Assembly (NCBI RefSeq): GCF_001904635.1
Contig: NZ_MRCB01000008.1
Location: 1 to 64,000 of the forward strand
Origin: Hydrococcus rivularis NIES-593
GTDB lineage: Bacteria > Cyanobacteriota > Cyanobacteriia > Cyanobacteriales > Microcystaceae
DNA length: 64,000 nt
Direction: 5' to 3'
In this document: piece after piece, positions 52,611 to 61,951 of the stretch
How the letters are laid out: every line of letters begins with the position of its first letter
Position numbering within the stretch: the stretch's first letter is position 1
Program-made: the position numbers and the translations under genes
Notes under the pieces: generated by a model
The model's input: only the letters and a program-made list of their open reading frames with translations
What the model was told of the DNA's origin: nothing
Databases searched by the model: none

Positions 52611-55237
52611 TCCTGATTCTTGCTCTGGGCAGCGATTTGAATGACTTGTAAGAGGCGATCGCAATTGTGACGGTCAGCTGGAATCAAGCAGGGAAAAACA
52701 GATAGATTGCCGACTCGATTGGCCGCTTCAGTCGTTTGAGCGTCCAGAGTTATCAAAGGCAAGGTAGACAATTGCTCGCATTGACCGAGCGATCGCAAGT
52801 AATCTAGAGGATCTTCTGGAATCGTACCGTCGAGGACAACTGCATCGATTTTCCAAACGCAAGCCAGCATTTCTGCTTGCTCTAAATCGTCTGCTTCCAA
52901 AATGCGATGATTCGATTGCGATAACTGAGTAATTAGGGTTAGATCGATGAAAGAATTCACGCCCAAACTATAACTATCTCCCAAACTCGATGTTTGGAGT
53001 TGGGGATAGAGGCGCAAAATAGTCAGGCGTTTGGGTTTCGAGGCTGGCTGGTTTTCTGACTCGTTCAGAATTTCCCGTAAGGCTCCTAGCTCGACTGGCA
53101 AAGACAAAAAGCCATTGGCTCCATATTGTTGGCTCTTTGTTTGGTCAGATTGAGTCGCGGTTACGATGACGCGAATTTTCTTGGTTTGTTCGTTTGATTT
53201 GAGTAATGTCAAGACATCCCAACCGGACAGCAAAGGCAGTGAAGGATTCACGAAAATCGCATGGGGTTGTAACTGACGCGCTTTCTCTAGCGCTTCCGTT
53301 CCCGTGCGAGCGATCGCCACTCGATAACCCAATCCACTCAATTTCTCGGTCAAATCTTCGATTGCCTGCGGAATGGCTTCAACGACTAAAACCAAGGGAT
53401 GGCGTTGCTGCCCTTCGGTTTCGCCGCCTTTCTCAAGCGCTGAATTCGGAGGAAGCAGGAGCGTAAATTGGCTGCCAACCCCGACTTTAGAAATAAACGA
53501 AATATCTCCGCCGTGTGCTCTTGCCAAACGCTGAGTTAAAAACAATCCCAACCCCGTGCCTTCAAACTGGCGCGTTAGGGGGCTTTCTAATTGTTGGAAT
53601 TTTTGGAAAATCAAGTGCTGATGCTCTTCTGGAATCCCGATTCCCCTGTCCCAAACCGTAAAAGCAATCCAATTTTCCCAACGATTGACCTTCAAACCGA
53701 TGGGTTTGCCTGCCGGAGTAAATTTAACCGCATTATCGAGCAAGTGAATTAAGATTTGGCGCAGTCTTAGTTCGTCAGCGATTATCGTCTCTAAACCCGG
53801 TTCGATCTCTAGGCTAAATGCGATCGGCTCTTCTGTTTTCCTTTTATATTGTTCTTCAATCGCTCCGTAGGCTTGTTCGCAGACGGTTTGAATCCGTACT
53901 GGTGCGAAGTTGAGTTGGAGCTGTCCCGTCTCCAAGCGAGTCAAATCCAGCAAATCGTTCACCAGATCCATCAGTTGACGACCGCTTTGGTAGATGAGCT
54001 GTGCGTAGCGGACTTGTCGTTGATTGAGTTCTCCTAATTTCTGCTCTTTCAGTAGGCTCGACAAACCCAAGACAGCCGTTAGAGGGGATTTGAGTTCGTG
54101 ACTGATACAGGCTAAAAACTCGTCTTTGAGGCGATTTAATTGGACGAGATCGGCATTTTTAGCAGACAATTCTTTGCACAGTCGCTGATGTTCGGTTACC
54201 TCGGTTGCGATTACCAACCAGGTTTGCGAATGGAAAGAGATTGGGAAATTCTCTGCGCGATCGCTCTGTTGTAACTGGAGGGGAAATTTGACAAATTGCC
54301 AAGCGCGATCGCCGACGGTTTTGGGTTGCCTCAGGCGCGATGAAAATTTGGAGTTTTGCGATCGCGCGAAAGATGGAAGGGAATTAGCCGAATCTTCAAC
54401 TCTCAGGAGTTCTGGCACAACTTCTAACAATTGGCGGCGGGAAAGTTGGGCGGCGAGATAGCGATCGTCATTGAGGCAATCGAGCGCCACATCGGGGGTT
54501 AGCTCGGCGATCGCCCCTCGCGAAAGAAGTGGCACTCCAGCGTCCGATACCTTCGTCGGCTCTAAACTTAGGGGACAAAAACTCCCTTCATCGATCGGAA
54601 AAAACTCGCCAATTTGCTCGCGCCAGTGCAAGTTTCGGTACAGAATCCGTCCGCCGGAAGCATACGCCATTATGGGTAAGGGTAGTTGTTCGATCGCTTG
54701 AAAGAAAACCTCTTCTAAAACGAATGGGGGTTGGCGAGCCGTTTTGTCTCGTTCCTCTGGGCTGTTGGCTAGCAAGGATTTTAGCAGAGCGCAGCTATCG
54801 AGCAATCCGACAAACTTTCCCTTCTCGTCTGTCAAAACATAAAGGGAATCGTCGAGGAGATTTTGCTGGCGCTCTTGCAGATGGGAAGGCAATTCATTTA
54901 CCCGCATCCGAGCTGGTAAGATCGTTACTGGCTCCATGAGAGACTGAAGCTTGATACGAGCCAGCGAGGATTGCAGTTGCTTGAGCGAGGCGCGAGAACC
55001 TGAAGGCGCTGTCGATTCGATCCCCAAGTGCTTGAGGATATAGGAGAGCAAGCAACGACAGCGTATGGCTCCCAGGGGCAATCCTCTTCGGTTGACGATC
55101 GCCATTGTTTGGGCACGACAGTCGGAGTGAAACATTTTCAGCGCCGTCGCTAAATTGGTTGTTGGTTCGCCAACGGGAACGGGCTGAATGAAAGCGTCGA
55201 GAGTGAGAGAAAGACTAGACATGAAGGCTCTGCCCAT
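52598..55237 (-). CDS. Hybrid sensor histidine kinase with CBS-like sensor and degenerate receivers
   Basis: 879 residues, ATG at 55237 (another ATG five codons later). Domains in order: CBS-like pair (about 15-155); PAS-like segment (about 175-345); HisKA with the phospho-acceptor His380 in CISHELKSP; HATPase (N-box Asn502, DRGIG at 530, GTGLGLF at 560). Then come two receiver-like domains. The first (614-728) has Asn664 in FVNPSLPLLSGWDVL where the phospho-Asp belongs, and its acidic pocket is lost. The second (737-870) keeps an Asp (LDGTIPEDP) but lacks the N-terminal acidic pair. No transmembrane helix is visible. It is divergent from kaiA, and a role in clock input or output is plausible, as for CikA with its pseudo-receiver. 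Confidence 0.88.
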   Translation of the reverse strand: MGRAFMSSLSLTLDAFIQPVPVGEPTTNLATALKMFHSDCRAQTMAIVNRRGLPLGAIRCRCLLSYILKHLGIESTAPSGSRASLKQLQSSLARIKLQSLMEPVTILPARMRVNELPSHLQERQQNLLDDSLYVLTDEKGKFVGLLDSCALLKSLLANSPEERDKTARQPPFVLEEVFFQAIEQLPLPIMAYASGGRILYRNLHWREQIGEFFPIDEGSFCPLSLEPTKVSDAGVPLLSRGAIAELTPDVALDCLNDDRYLAAQLSRRQLLEVVPELLRVEDSANSLPSFARSQNSKFSSRLRQPKTVGDRAWQFVKFPLQLQQSDRAENFPISFHSQTWLVIATEVTEHQRLCKELSAKNADLVQLNRLKDEFLACISHELKSPLTAVLGLSSLLKEQKLGELNQRQVRYAQLIYQSGRQLMDLVNDLLDLTRLETGQLQLNFAPVRIQTVCEQAYGAIEEQYKRKTEEPIAFSLEIEPGLETIIADELRLRQILIHLLDNAVKFTPAGKPIGLKVNRWENWIAFTVWDRGIGIPEEHQHLIFQKFQQLESPLTRQFEGTGLGLFLTQRLARAHGGDISFISKVGVGSQFTLLLPPNSALEKGGETEGQQRHPLVLVVEAIPQAIEDLTEKLSGLGYRVAIARTGTEALEKARQLQPHAIFVNPSLPLLSGWDVLTLLKSNEQTKKIRVIVTATQSDQTKSQQYGANGFLSLPVELGALREILNESENQPASKPKRLTILRLYPQLQTSSLGDSYSLGVNSFIDLTLITQLSQSNHRILEADDLEQAEMLACVWKIDAVVLDGTIPEDPLDYLRSLGQCEQLSTLPLITLDAQTTEAANRVGNLSVFPCLIPADRHNCDRLLQVIQIAAQSKNQDYET

Positions 55238-55505
55238 TCGGGACTGGAAGTAATATGAAGGAGAAAGCCGCGATCGCTAGCGTCTGTTGCTTGAGGGGAT
55301 CGCAATTTCTTTCGCAATAAAAGCCTAATTTTTGGTTTCCGCCTTTTTTCCTAATCCTTAACTTTTATTATGACGCGATCTAGAGCCAGAGCAAAAGATA
55401 ATTTAAATACTTTTATATGCTTAACAATGACTTACAATTCCCAGGTGGAGCGATAGATGTTAATTTGTATGAAGGAGCTGCGAAAACTCTGCCGTTCCGA
55501 ATCGA

Positions 55506-56495
55506 TTGCCGATTGTTGACCCTCTCTGTATTTCTTGCGAGCGTCCATTGCCATCTCGACTCTCTATCTGTATTTTCGTTCCCGACGAGTTGCTCGCTCA
55601 GTCTTTGACTGACTTTTTGAGCGGCGATCGCTATACTCTCGATCGCATCGCTTCTGCTAGCGAGTTAATTAACTTCGTCGAAGCCAACAAGGAAAAAATT
55701 GATTGTCTTATTTTTCTCAATACTCCTTCTCTGCTTCCCGTTTTTAACCAACTCTACGAACGGGGAATGCTTTTGCCTGCCGTTTTGCTCGAACTAGAGG
55801 TATCTAAAGGCAGCCAATCTCAGCCTACCTTGCCCGTGCCAAAAATTCAAGCTAATTCTATCACAACAACCAATTCTCCGACTTATTTTTACCATAACGC
55901 TGAAGTGAGATTGACCGCAACAAAGCTCGAACAAATTTGTTCTGCCATCGAGCGAGCCGTCGCTCAATTTCTTAATCTAGGACCGAGTTGTTCGCTATCT
56001 GAAAAAACAGTAACTACAATTAAAAGTAGTAACGACAACGATCGGGAAAGTTTTCTCCTCCTGCAACAGCGTCGCTTGGCAGAAAAGCTCAAGGAGCGAC
56101 TGGGATATCTGGGCGTGTACTATAAAAGGAATTCGCAGTATTTTTATCGAAATTTATCCCAAGAAGATAAAAAAGAGCTTCTGGAACAGTTAAGCTCTGA
56201 ATATCGCGAAATCATTCTCAATTACTTCGAGCAAGATTCCGAAGTCAATTCAGCGATCGATCGCTTTGTCGATAGTGCTTTTTTTGCAGATATTTCTGCC
56301 TCTCAAATTTTAGAAATCCACATGGAGTTAATGGATGAATTTTCTCAACAACTCAAATTAGAAGGAAGAAGTGAAGAAATCTTACTGGATTATCGGCTGG
56401 TTTTAATTGACATTCTCGCTCATTTGGCTGAGATGTATCGGCGTTCGATCCCTAGAGAAGATATTCCTTTTGAGCTATTATATCGAATGGATTAA
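55506..56495 (+). CDS. kaiA: Circadian clock protein KaiA
   Basis: Stimulates KaiC autophosphorylation. 329 residues from the TTG at 55506; a TTG at 55548 (LPSRLSICIFV) aligns better with the S. elongatus start MLSQIAICIWV. No ATG or GTG is available near either. The N-terminal pseudo-receiver (to about 150) lacks phospho-relay Asp residues, a linker (about 150-200) follows, and the C-terminal four-helix dimerisation and KaiC-binding domain (about 200-325) contains LAEKLKERLGYLGVYYKRN and IHMELMDEFSQQLKLEGRS. Confidence 0.92.
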   Translation: MPIVDPLCISCERPLPSRLSICIFVPDELLAQSLTDFLSGDRYTLDRIASASELINFVEANKEKIDCLIFLNTPSLLPVFNQLYERGMLLPAVLLELEVSKGSQSQPTLPVPKIQANSITTTNSPTYFYHNAEVRLTATKLEQICSAIERAVAQFLNLGPSCSLSEKTVTTIKSSNDNDRESFLLLQQRRLAEKLKERLGYLGVYYKRNSQYFYRNLSQEDKKELLEQLSSEYREIILNYFEQDSEVNSAIDRFVDSAFFADISASQILEIHMELMDEFSQQLKLEGRSEEILLDYRLVLIDILAHLAEMYRRSIPREDIPFELLYRMD

Positions 56496-56575
56496 ATCAG
56501 CGATTTTCTTCAATGGGTAAAAAAGATTAAAATTTCTATTATTGTCTAGTTCTTAAACCAAATATCTATTCCTTT

Positions 56576-56899
56576 ATGAGTAATTTGAGAAAAACTTATG
56601 TTTTAAAACTCTACGTAGCTGGAAATACGCCTAACTCGGTTCGGGCACTAAAGACGCTCAAAAATATCCTCGAACAGGAATTTCAAGGAGTTTATGCCCT
56701 AAAAGTTATCGACGTACTGAAAAATCCTCAACTGGCAGAAGAAGATAAAATATTAGCTACCCCAACGCTAGCCAAAATTTTACCCCCTCCTGTTCGTAAA
56801 ATTATTGGCGATCTTTCTGACCGAGAAAAAGTGTTAATCGGTTTAGATCTTCTTTATGAAGAAATTAGAGAGAGAGAAGAGAAAGATTTAGAAAAATAA
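56576..56899 (+). CDS. kaiB: Circadian clock protein KaiB
   Basis: 107 residues, ATG start, 80 bp after kaiA. Thioredoxin-like fold-switching protein that binds the KaiC CI ring and sequesters Kai[41 protein letters not shown] and [14 protein letters not shown] are diagnostic, and the acidic C-terminus is typical of clock KaiB. Confidence 0.97.
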   Translation: MSNLRKTYVLKLYVAGNTPNSVRALKTLKNILEQEFQGVYALKVIDVLKNPQLAEEDKILATPTLAKILPPPVRKIIGDLSDREKVLIGLDLLYEEIREREEKDLEK

Positions 56900-57013
56900 A
56901 CTAAAAGTTTGAGGGTTATGAGAGTGAGGGATGATAAATTTTTAAATAATATAAACTTTTAAATAGAAGTTTTATAAAAGGTAGACAAAGAGCAATTTTT
57001 TTATAAAAACGAG

Positions 57014-58579
57014 ATGAATCAACCGACTCCAAACGGACAGCAAGCTTATGAATTAGCCCCAAAAGGAGTCCGAAAAATTCGGACAATGATCGAAGGATTT
57101 GATGAAATCAGTCATGGGGGTTTGCCAGTAGGGAGAACTACGCTAGTTAGCGGCACGTCAGGTACGGGAAAAACCTTACTTGCCGTTCAGTTTCTTTACC
57201 ACGGAATTAAATATTTTGACTATCCGGGATTATTTGTTACCTTTGAAGAATCGCCCAATGATATTATTCAAAATGCCTATAGTTTTGGTTGGGACTTACA
57301 AAAATTAATTGATGAAGGTAAATTATTTATACTCGATGCTTCTCCCGATCCCGAAGGTCAAGAAGTCGTTGGAAACTTCGATCTTTCTGCCTTAATCGAA
57401 CGCATTCAGTATGCCATTCGTAAATATAAAGCAAAACTGGTTTCGATTGACTCAATCACGGCTGTTTTTCAACAATACGATGCGGCACCCGTTGTTAGAC
57501 GAGAAATTTTTCGTCTCGTCGCACGACTCAAACAACTTGAAGTAACGTCTATTATGACGACAGAACGGGTAGAAGAATATGGACCAATCGCTCGTTTTGG
57601 AGTCGAAGAATTCGTTTCTGATAATGTCGTTATCGTTCGCAATGTTTTGGAAGGAGAACGCCGCCGCCGAACCGTTGAAATTTTAAAACTGCGCGGTACG
57701 ACTCATATGAAAGGAGAATATCCTTTTACGATTACTAATGATGGGATAAATATCTTTCCTTTGGGAGCAATGCGACTCACACAACGTTCTTCCAATGCGC
57801 GGATTTCTTCTGGTATTAAAACCCTGGACGAGATGTGTGGCGGGGGCTTTTTCAAAGATTCAATTATTTTGGCAACTGGCGCGACGGGAACTGGAAAAAC
57901 TTTGCTAGTGAGCAAGTTTTTAGAAGAAGGATGTCGTCGAGGCGAACGAGCAATTTTATTTGCCTATGAAGAGTCGCGAGCGCAATTATCTCGTAATGCT
58001 TTTTCTTGGGGCATTGATTTTGAAGAAATGGAGCGCAAGGGATTATTAAAACTGCTTTGTACTTATCCCGAATCAGCAGGATTAGAAGACCACTTGCAGA
58101 TTATTAAATCCGAGATTTCTGAATTCAAACCCTCTCGCATTGCGATTGACTCACTCTCGGCTTTAGCTAGAGGGGTAACTAACAATGCATTTCGACAGTT
58201 TGTGATAGGCGTGACAGGGTATGCCAAACAGGAAGAAATTACGGGTTTCTTTACGAATACAACCGATCAATTTATGGGAGCCCATTCGATTACCGAATCC
58301 CATATTTCTACAATTACAGATACTATTCTTATGCTGCAATATGTAGAAATTCGCGGTGAAATGTCTAGGGCAATTAACGTGTTTAAGATGCGCGGTTCTT
58401 GGCACGATAAAGGCATCCGCGAATATAGTATCAGTCAGGATGGACCGGAAATTAAAGATTCCTTCCGCAATTATGAAAGAATCATCAGCGGTTCGCCCAC
58501 TCGCATTGCGGTTGATGAAAAGAGCGAACTCTCTCGAATCGTGCGAGGAGTTAAGGATATGTCAAAAGATGAAAGTTAA
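57014..58579 (+). CDS. kaiC: Circadian clock ATPase/autokinase KaiC
   Basis: 521 residues, ATG start, 114 bp after kaiB. Two RecA-like halves: CI has Walker A GTSGTGKT (Lys53) and Glu78/Glu79 in FEESPND. CII has ATGATGTGKT (Lys295) and Glu319/Glu320 in AYEESRAQ. The phosphorylation sites Ser432/Thr433 in TESHISTITD correspond to S. elongatus Ser431/Thr432, and Thr427 to Thr426. The C-terminal A-loop and tail (RITRI/SGSPTRIAVDEKSEL) are present. A complete, canonical KaiC. Confidence 0.98.
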   Translation: MNQPTPNGQQAYELAPKGVRKIRTMIEGFDEISHGGLPVGRTTLVSGTSGTGKTLLAVQFLYHGIKYFDYPGLFVTFEESPNDIIQNAYSFGWDLQKLIDEGKLFILDASPDPEGQEVVGNFDLSALIERIQYAIRKYKAKLVSIDSITAVFQQYDAAPVVRREIFRLVARLKQLEVTSIMTTERVEEYGPIARFGVEEFVSDNVVIVRNVLEGERRRRTVEILKLRGTTHMKGEYPFTITNDGINIFPLGAMRLTQRSSNARISSGIKTLDEMCGGGFFKDSIILATGATGTGKTLLVSKFLEEGCRRGERAILFAYEESRAQLSRNAFSWGIDFEEMERKGLLKLLCTYPESAGLEDHLQIIKSEISEFKPSRIAIDSLSALARGVTNNAFRQFVIGVTGYAKQEEITGFFTNTTDQFMGAHSITESHISTITDTILMLQYVEIRGEMSRAINVFKMRGSWHDKGIREYSISQDGPEIKDSFRNYERIISGSPTRIAVDEKSELSRIVRGVKDMSKDES

Positions 58580-58601
58580 AGGCGATTGGCAACCTTTGTC
58601 A

Positions 58602-58686
58602 ACCCCTAGAACTAAAGTTCTAGGCTCAAAGCTTAACTCTATTAAGATAGACTGAAGGTCTTATCGGGCCTTCTTTAGAAGACTTC
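58602..58686 (+). repeat. Multi-hairpin dispersed element, copy E
   Basis: Directly after kaiC: CCTAGAACTAAAGTTCTAGG, GCTCAAAGC, CTCTATTAAGATAGACT and a CTTCTTTAGAAG hairpin. The first two modules are an inverted copy of 16792-16843. It may double as the kaiC transcript end. Confidence 0.7.
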
Positions 58687-58760
58687 GATCGCCGATCGCG
58701 TAAATTAAGAAAGCTAGATACGATCGAAATAGAAAAATCTTTTATTTTCCGGTTGAAGCC

Positions 58761-59753
58761 ATGCGTGCAATGATTTTGGATGTGCCTGGTAAACCCTTAC
58801 GTCTGGCAGATATCCCCATTCCTACTCCCAAACCCGAACAAGTTCTGCTGCGGGTTCGTGCCTGCGGAGTATGCCGGACTGACTTACACATCGTCGATGG
58901 AGAACTGACTCATCCCAAACTTCCCCTCGTCTTGGGTCATCAAATCGTCGGTATCGTTGAGAAAATTGGTGCGAAAGTGACAAAATTCAAACAGGGCGAT
59001 CGCGTTGGCGTTCCTTGGCTTGGCTCTACCTGTAACCATTGCCGCTACTGTTTGTCGGGAAGGGAAAATTTGTGCGATCGCGCTCAATTTACAGGCTATC
59101 AACTCGATGGCGGTTATGCAGAATATACCGTCGCCGACGAGCATTTTTGTTTCCCCATTCCCGAAGGCTATCCCGATTTACAAGCGGCACCGCTTCTGTG
59201 TGCCGGACTGATCGGCTATCGTTCCTATCGCATGGCAGGAGATGCAGAACGGCTGGGATTCTATGGCTTTGGTGCGGCGGCGCACATTTTAATTCAAGTT
59301 GCTCGCCATCAGGGACGCGAAGTCTATGCCTTTACTCGTCCCGACGATCTCAAAGGACAACAGTTTGCCCTCGATTTAGGGGCAGTCTGGGCGGGAAGTT
59401 CCGATGAATTGCCGCCAAAAGAATTGGATGCGGCGATTATTTTTGCACCTGCGGGCAAGTTGGTTCCTGCTGCTTTGAGAGCGATTGCCAAAGGAGGCAC
59501 GGTCGTCTGTGCGGGAATTCACATGAGCGATATTCCCTCTTTTCCCTACAGTATTCTCTGGGAAGAGAGAATGGTGCGATCGGTTGCCAATCTAACCCGC
59601 CTCGATGGAGAGGAATTTTTGACTTTAGCGCCTCAGATTCCCATCCACACGGAGGTTACGTCTTTTCCGCTATCGGCTGCCAATGAAGCCCTAGAAGCTT
59701 TACGAAGTGGCAAGATTAATGGTGCAGCTGTGTTAGCGATCGATGAGAATTAA
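58761..59753 (+). CDS. Zinc-dependent alcohol dehydrogenase family protein
   Basis: Medium-chain dehydrogenase, 330 residues, ATG start. Catalytic zinc ligands lie in RACGVCRTDLH and LGHQIVG, and the structural zinc loop is CNHCRYCLSGRENLC. The cofactor-binding GFGAAAHILIQVA follows. The family includes AdhP-like and sorbitol-type enzymes; the substrate is not determined. It stands alone after kaiC. Confidence 0.9.
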   Translation: MRAMILDVPGKPLRLADIPIPTPKPEQVLLRVRACGVCRTDLHIVDGELTHPKLPLVLGHQIVGIVEKIGAKVTKFKQGDRVGVPWLGSTCNHCRYCLSGRENLCDRAQFTGYQLDGGYAEYTVADEHFCFPIPEGYPDLQAAPLLCAGLIGYRSYRMAGDAERLGFYGFGAAAHILIQVARHQGREVYAFTRPDDLKGQQFALDLGAVWAGSSDELPPKELDAAIIFAPAGKLVPAALRAIAKGGTVVCAGIHMSDIPSFPYSILWEERMVRSVANLTRLDGEEFLTLAPQIPIHTEVTSFPLSAANEALEALRSGKINGAAVLAIDEN

Positions 59754-60065
59754 CCGATTTTATCTAAACTTAAACTGTAACGATCTCTAAACATTTGCTC
59801 AACCAATTGTTGCAATAGTTTGCATCAGTTTACCCAACGCTTGGGAATGTATCCATAATAGAGATGAGAAACTAGCTAGATCTCGACAGGCGATCGCCTT
59901 AACTAACTTAATAAAATTAAAAGTGGGTGAGGAGTGTCGATGCAAACGTAGCCCGCCTACGTGTTCCTTCTGGGCGATCGCAGGATTGGTTGGTTAGATA
60001 AGCGGAAAATAAGCTCCTGCGATCGCAATATCTGAAGTTTAACCCGTAGCGAAGGGAGGGTGAAT
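59754..60065. other. Spacer with HIP1-containing inverted repeats
   Basis: 312 bp. ACGTAG/CTACGT (59946-59962) and the 12-bp inverted repeat at 59974-60026 are the only structures noticed. GGGAGGGTG precedes the DUF4383 start. Confidence 0.5.
59974..60026. repeat. Inverted repeat built on two HIP1 octamers
   Basis: GCGATCGCAGGA (59974-59985) and its exact complement (60015-60026) with a 29-base loop. Each arm contains the HIP1 palindrome. Confidence 0.7.
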
Positions 60066-60482
60066 ATGAAAACACGTTACTTCGCTCTAGTTGCTGGTAT
60101 TGTCTTCCTAGTAATCGGTCTACTAGGATTCGTCCCAAATCTACTGACGCTGCCAGCTAGCGCACCCGATCTTGCAGTTAAGACTGGATATGGCTACCTG
60201 TTTGGTTTGTTTTCAGTCAACGTGCTGCATAATATCGTGCGCCTAGTTGTAGGTATCCTAGGGATTGTCGCCTATCGAAAATTCGTCCATGCACGGTTGT
60301 TTGCCCGTAGCATGGCAATTTTTTACGGGATTGTGACAGTTTTGGGGTTGATTCCTGCCACTGCCACACTGTTTGGTTTAATCCCAATTTTCGGTCACAA
60401 TATCTGGCTTCATGCTCTGGCAGCAGTCATTTCAGCTTACTTTGGCTATATGATTTGGGAAAGAGAGCTTCAGGCAGCCTAA
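60066..60482 (+). CDS. DUF4383 family membrane protein
   Basis: 138 residues from the ATG at 60066, preceded by GGGAGGG; the frame reaches a GTG two codons upstream. Four membrane helices with YFALVAGIVFLVIGLLGF, a GYLFGLFSVNVLHNIVRLVVG block, and WLHALAAVISAYFGY match DUF4383. Function is unknown; members are often stress-induced small membrane proteins. Confidence 0.85.
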   Translation: MKTRYFALVAGIVFLVIGLLGFVPNLLTLPASAPDLAVKTGYGYLFGLFSVNVLHNIVRLVVGILGIVAYRKFVHARLFARSMAIFYGIVTVLGLIPATATLFGLIPIFGHNIWLHALAAVISAYFGYMIWERELQAA

Positions 60483-60512
60483 ATAAGGCTTCTATAGTTC
60501 TATAGACTATAG

Positions 60513-60549
60513 AGCGATCGCTAGATAATTGAAGTAGCGATCGCTTTTT
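60513..60549 (+). terminator. Rho-independent terminator made of two HIP1 sites
   Basis: AGCGATCGCT, a 13-base loop, AGCGATCGCT, then TTTT. As the 10-mer is itself palindromic, the two copies pair as a 10-bp stem. It ends the DUF4383 transcript. Confidence 0.65.
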
Positions 60550-60600
60550 CTTATCTGTTGTTCTACGAAACCCGCCAACTCTATCAGGCACAAAAAAGGC

Positions 60601-60720
60601 TTAATACCATTTTTCATTCATTAATGACACAGATAGTCGATTGCCCTCACCCCCAACCCCTCTCCCAAACTGGGAGAGGGGAAAAAGATGTCGATCGCGA
60701 AAACATGAGAATTGGTATAA
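60601..60720 (+). mobile_element. MITE-like 120-bp element, copy 2
   Basis: Gapless match of about 90 percent to 20961-21080. Its central hairpin CCCCTCTCCCA/TGGGAGAGGGG is perfect here (11 bp), and its ends TTAATACCATTTTTCAT and AATTGGTATAA form the terminal inverted repeat. Confidence 0.7.
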
Positions 60721-60802
60721 CGCTCACTGGGAATTTTGCAGAGGGAAAGATAAAATCGATTCAACTTATTCATAAACTTAGTCTTCTAAACCATAAAGCT
60801 TT

Positions 60803-61864
60803 ATGACCCGATCTTTAGTTCCCGTAATTCTGGCTGGTGGCAAAGGAGAAAGGTTTTGGCCCCTCAGCCGCAAACATCGACCCAAGCAGTTTCTATCCCT
60901 CGACGGCAGTGACAGAAGTCTTTTACAAGCAACCGCCGATCGCCTCCTGTCCATAGCGGGGGGATGGGAAAACTTGTGGGTTATCACTTCTGCCCCAATT
61001 GCCGACGGCGTAAGAGAACAATTGCCTCATCTGCCAGAAGCTAACTTATTAGTCGAACCAGAAGGACGGGACACCGCCCCAGCCGTAGCTTGGGCAACGC
61101 TGGAAGTTTCTAAGCGTCATGGAAAAGAGGTAGTCATCGGCTTCTTCCCTGCCGATCACTGGATTGGCGATCGCGCGGCTTTTGAGAAAACGCTGGCAGC
61201 AGCCAGCCAGATCGCGATCGCAGAAGCTTCTATAGTTACTCTAGGCATTAGGCCAAATCAGCCTTCTACGGGTTATGGCTACATCGAACAGGGAGAATTC
61301 AAGGGAAGCTTTGAAGGATTGCCTGTCTATCTCGTCAGTCGCTTTACCGAGAAACCCGATCGCGATACGGCAGAGTCTTTTATTAGTACTGGTCGATTTA
61401 GTTGGAATAGCGGCATGTTTATCTTTCGGGCGGGAGTAGTTTTAGAAGAATTGCACGTCCATGCGCCGAATATTATCGAACCTTTATTGAAGCAAGGGAA
61501 AGAAGTTTATCCCCAACTGGAGAAAAAAAGCATTGACTATGCTTTGATGGAAAAGACCCAGTTAGCCTATGTTTTACCAGCGAATTTCGATTGGGACGAT
61601 TTGGGCGACTGGAACGCGATCGAGAGATTGCTAAAAGGAGAGGGCAAAAATGTTGCCTTAGCAAAGCATGTCGAACTCGATACCAAAGGAGCAATTCTGT
61701 ATGCCAGCGATAGCAACGAAGCAATTGTTACCATTGGGATAGAAGATGTGGTAATCGTGCGCGATGGCAACGTCACCCTCATCGTTGACAAAAACCGCAC
61801 TCAGGAAATTAAACAAGTCCTGAAGTTACTGCAAGGCGATCCACATCTTGAGAAATTACTTTAA
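60803..61864 (+). CDS. manC: Mannose-1-phosphate guanylyltransferase
   Basis: Makes GDP-mannose for polysaccharide and glycolipid synthesis. 353 residues, ATG start. The nucleotidyltransferase signature is VILAGGKGERFWPLSRKHRP, with FFPADHWI, GYGYIE, FTEKPDRDTA and WNSGMFIF in order. It lacks the C-terminal isomerase half of bifunctional enzymes, so it is the monofunctional type. Confidence 0.93.
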   Translation: MTRSLVPVILAGGKGERFWPLSRKHRPKQFLSLDGSDRSLLQATADRLLSIAGGWENLWVITSAPIADGVREQLPHLPEANLLVEPEGRDTAPAVAWATLEVSKRHGKEVVIGFFPADHWIGDRAAFEKTLAAASQIAIAEASIVTLGIRPNQPSTGYGYIEQGEFKGSFEGLPVYLVSRFTEKPDRDTAESFISTGRFSWNSGMFIFRAGVVLEELHVHAPNIIEPLLKQGKEVYPQLEKKSIDYALMEKTQLAYVLPANFDWDDLGDWNAIERLLKGEGKNVALAKHVELDTKGAILYASDSNEAIVTIGIEDVVIVRDGNVTLIVDKNRTQEIKQVLKLLQGDPHLEKLL

Positions 61865-61951
61865 TTAGTTAGCAGTTGCTGGTTATTAGTTAGTAGTGAT
61901 TGTTAGACCAACAACTAACTAATAACAACTAACAATTAACAAGCAAAATCT
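61865..61951. repeat. Short-word spacer with inverted repeat
   Basis: TTAGTTAGCAG words on the left and ACAACTAACTAATAACAACTAAC on the right can pair (GTTATTAGTTAGT with ACTAACTAATAAC). It lies between manC and the ABC1-kinase gene. Confidence 0.5.

Larger units (their letters stand above)
60483..60802. other. Spacer with terminator and MITE copy 2
   Basis: 320 bp holding the HIP1-based terminator at 60513 and the MITE-like element at 60601-60720. An open frame through the element (60558-60806) is judged non-coding. Confidence 0.6.

Noticed and set aside
52598-55237. Assignment of the kinase as SasA or CikA
   Set aside because: It has no KaiB-like N-terminal domain (SasA) and no GAF domain (CikA); only the pseudo-receiver idea is shared.
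60558-60806. 82-codon plus-strand frame upstream of manC
   Set aside because: It runs straight through the MITE-like element, whose other copy is not open in the same way.
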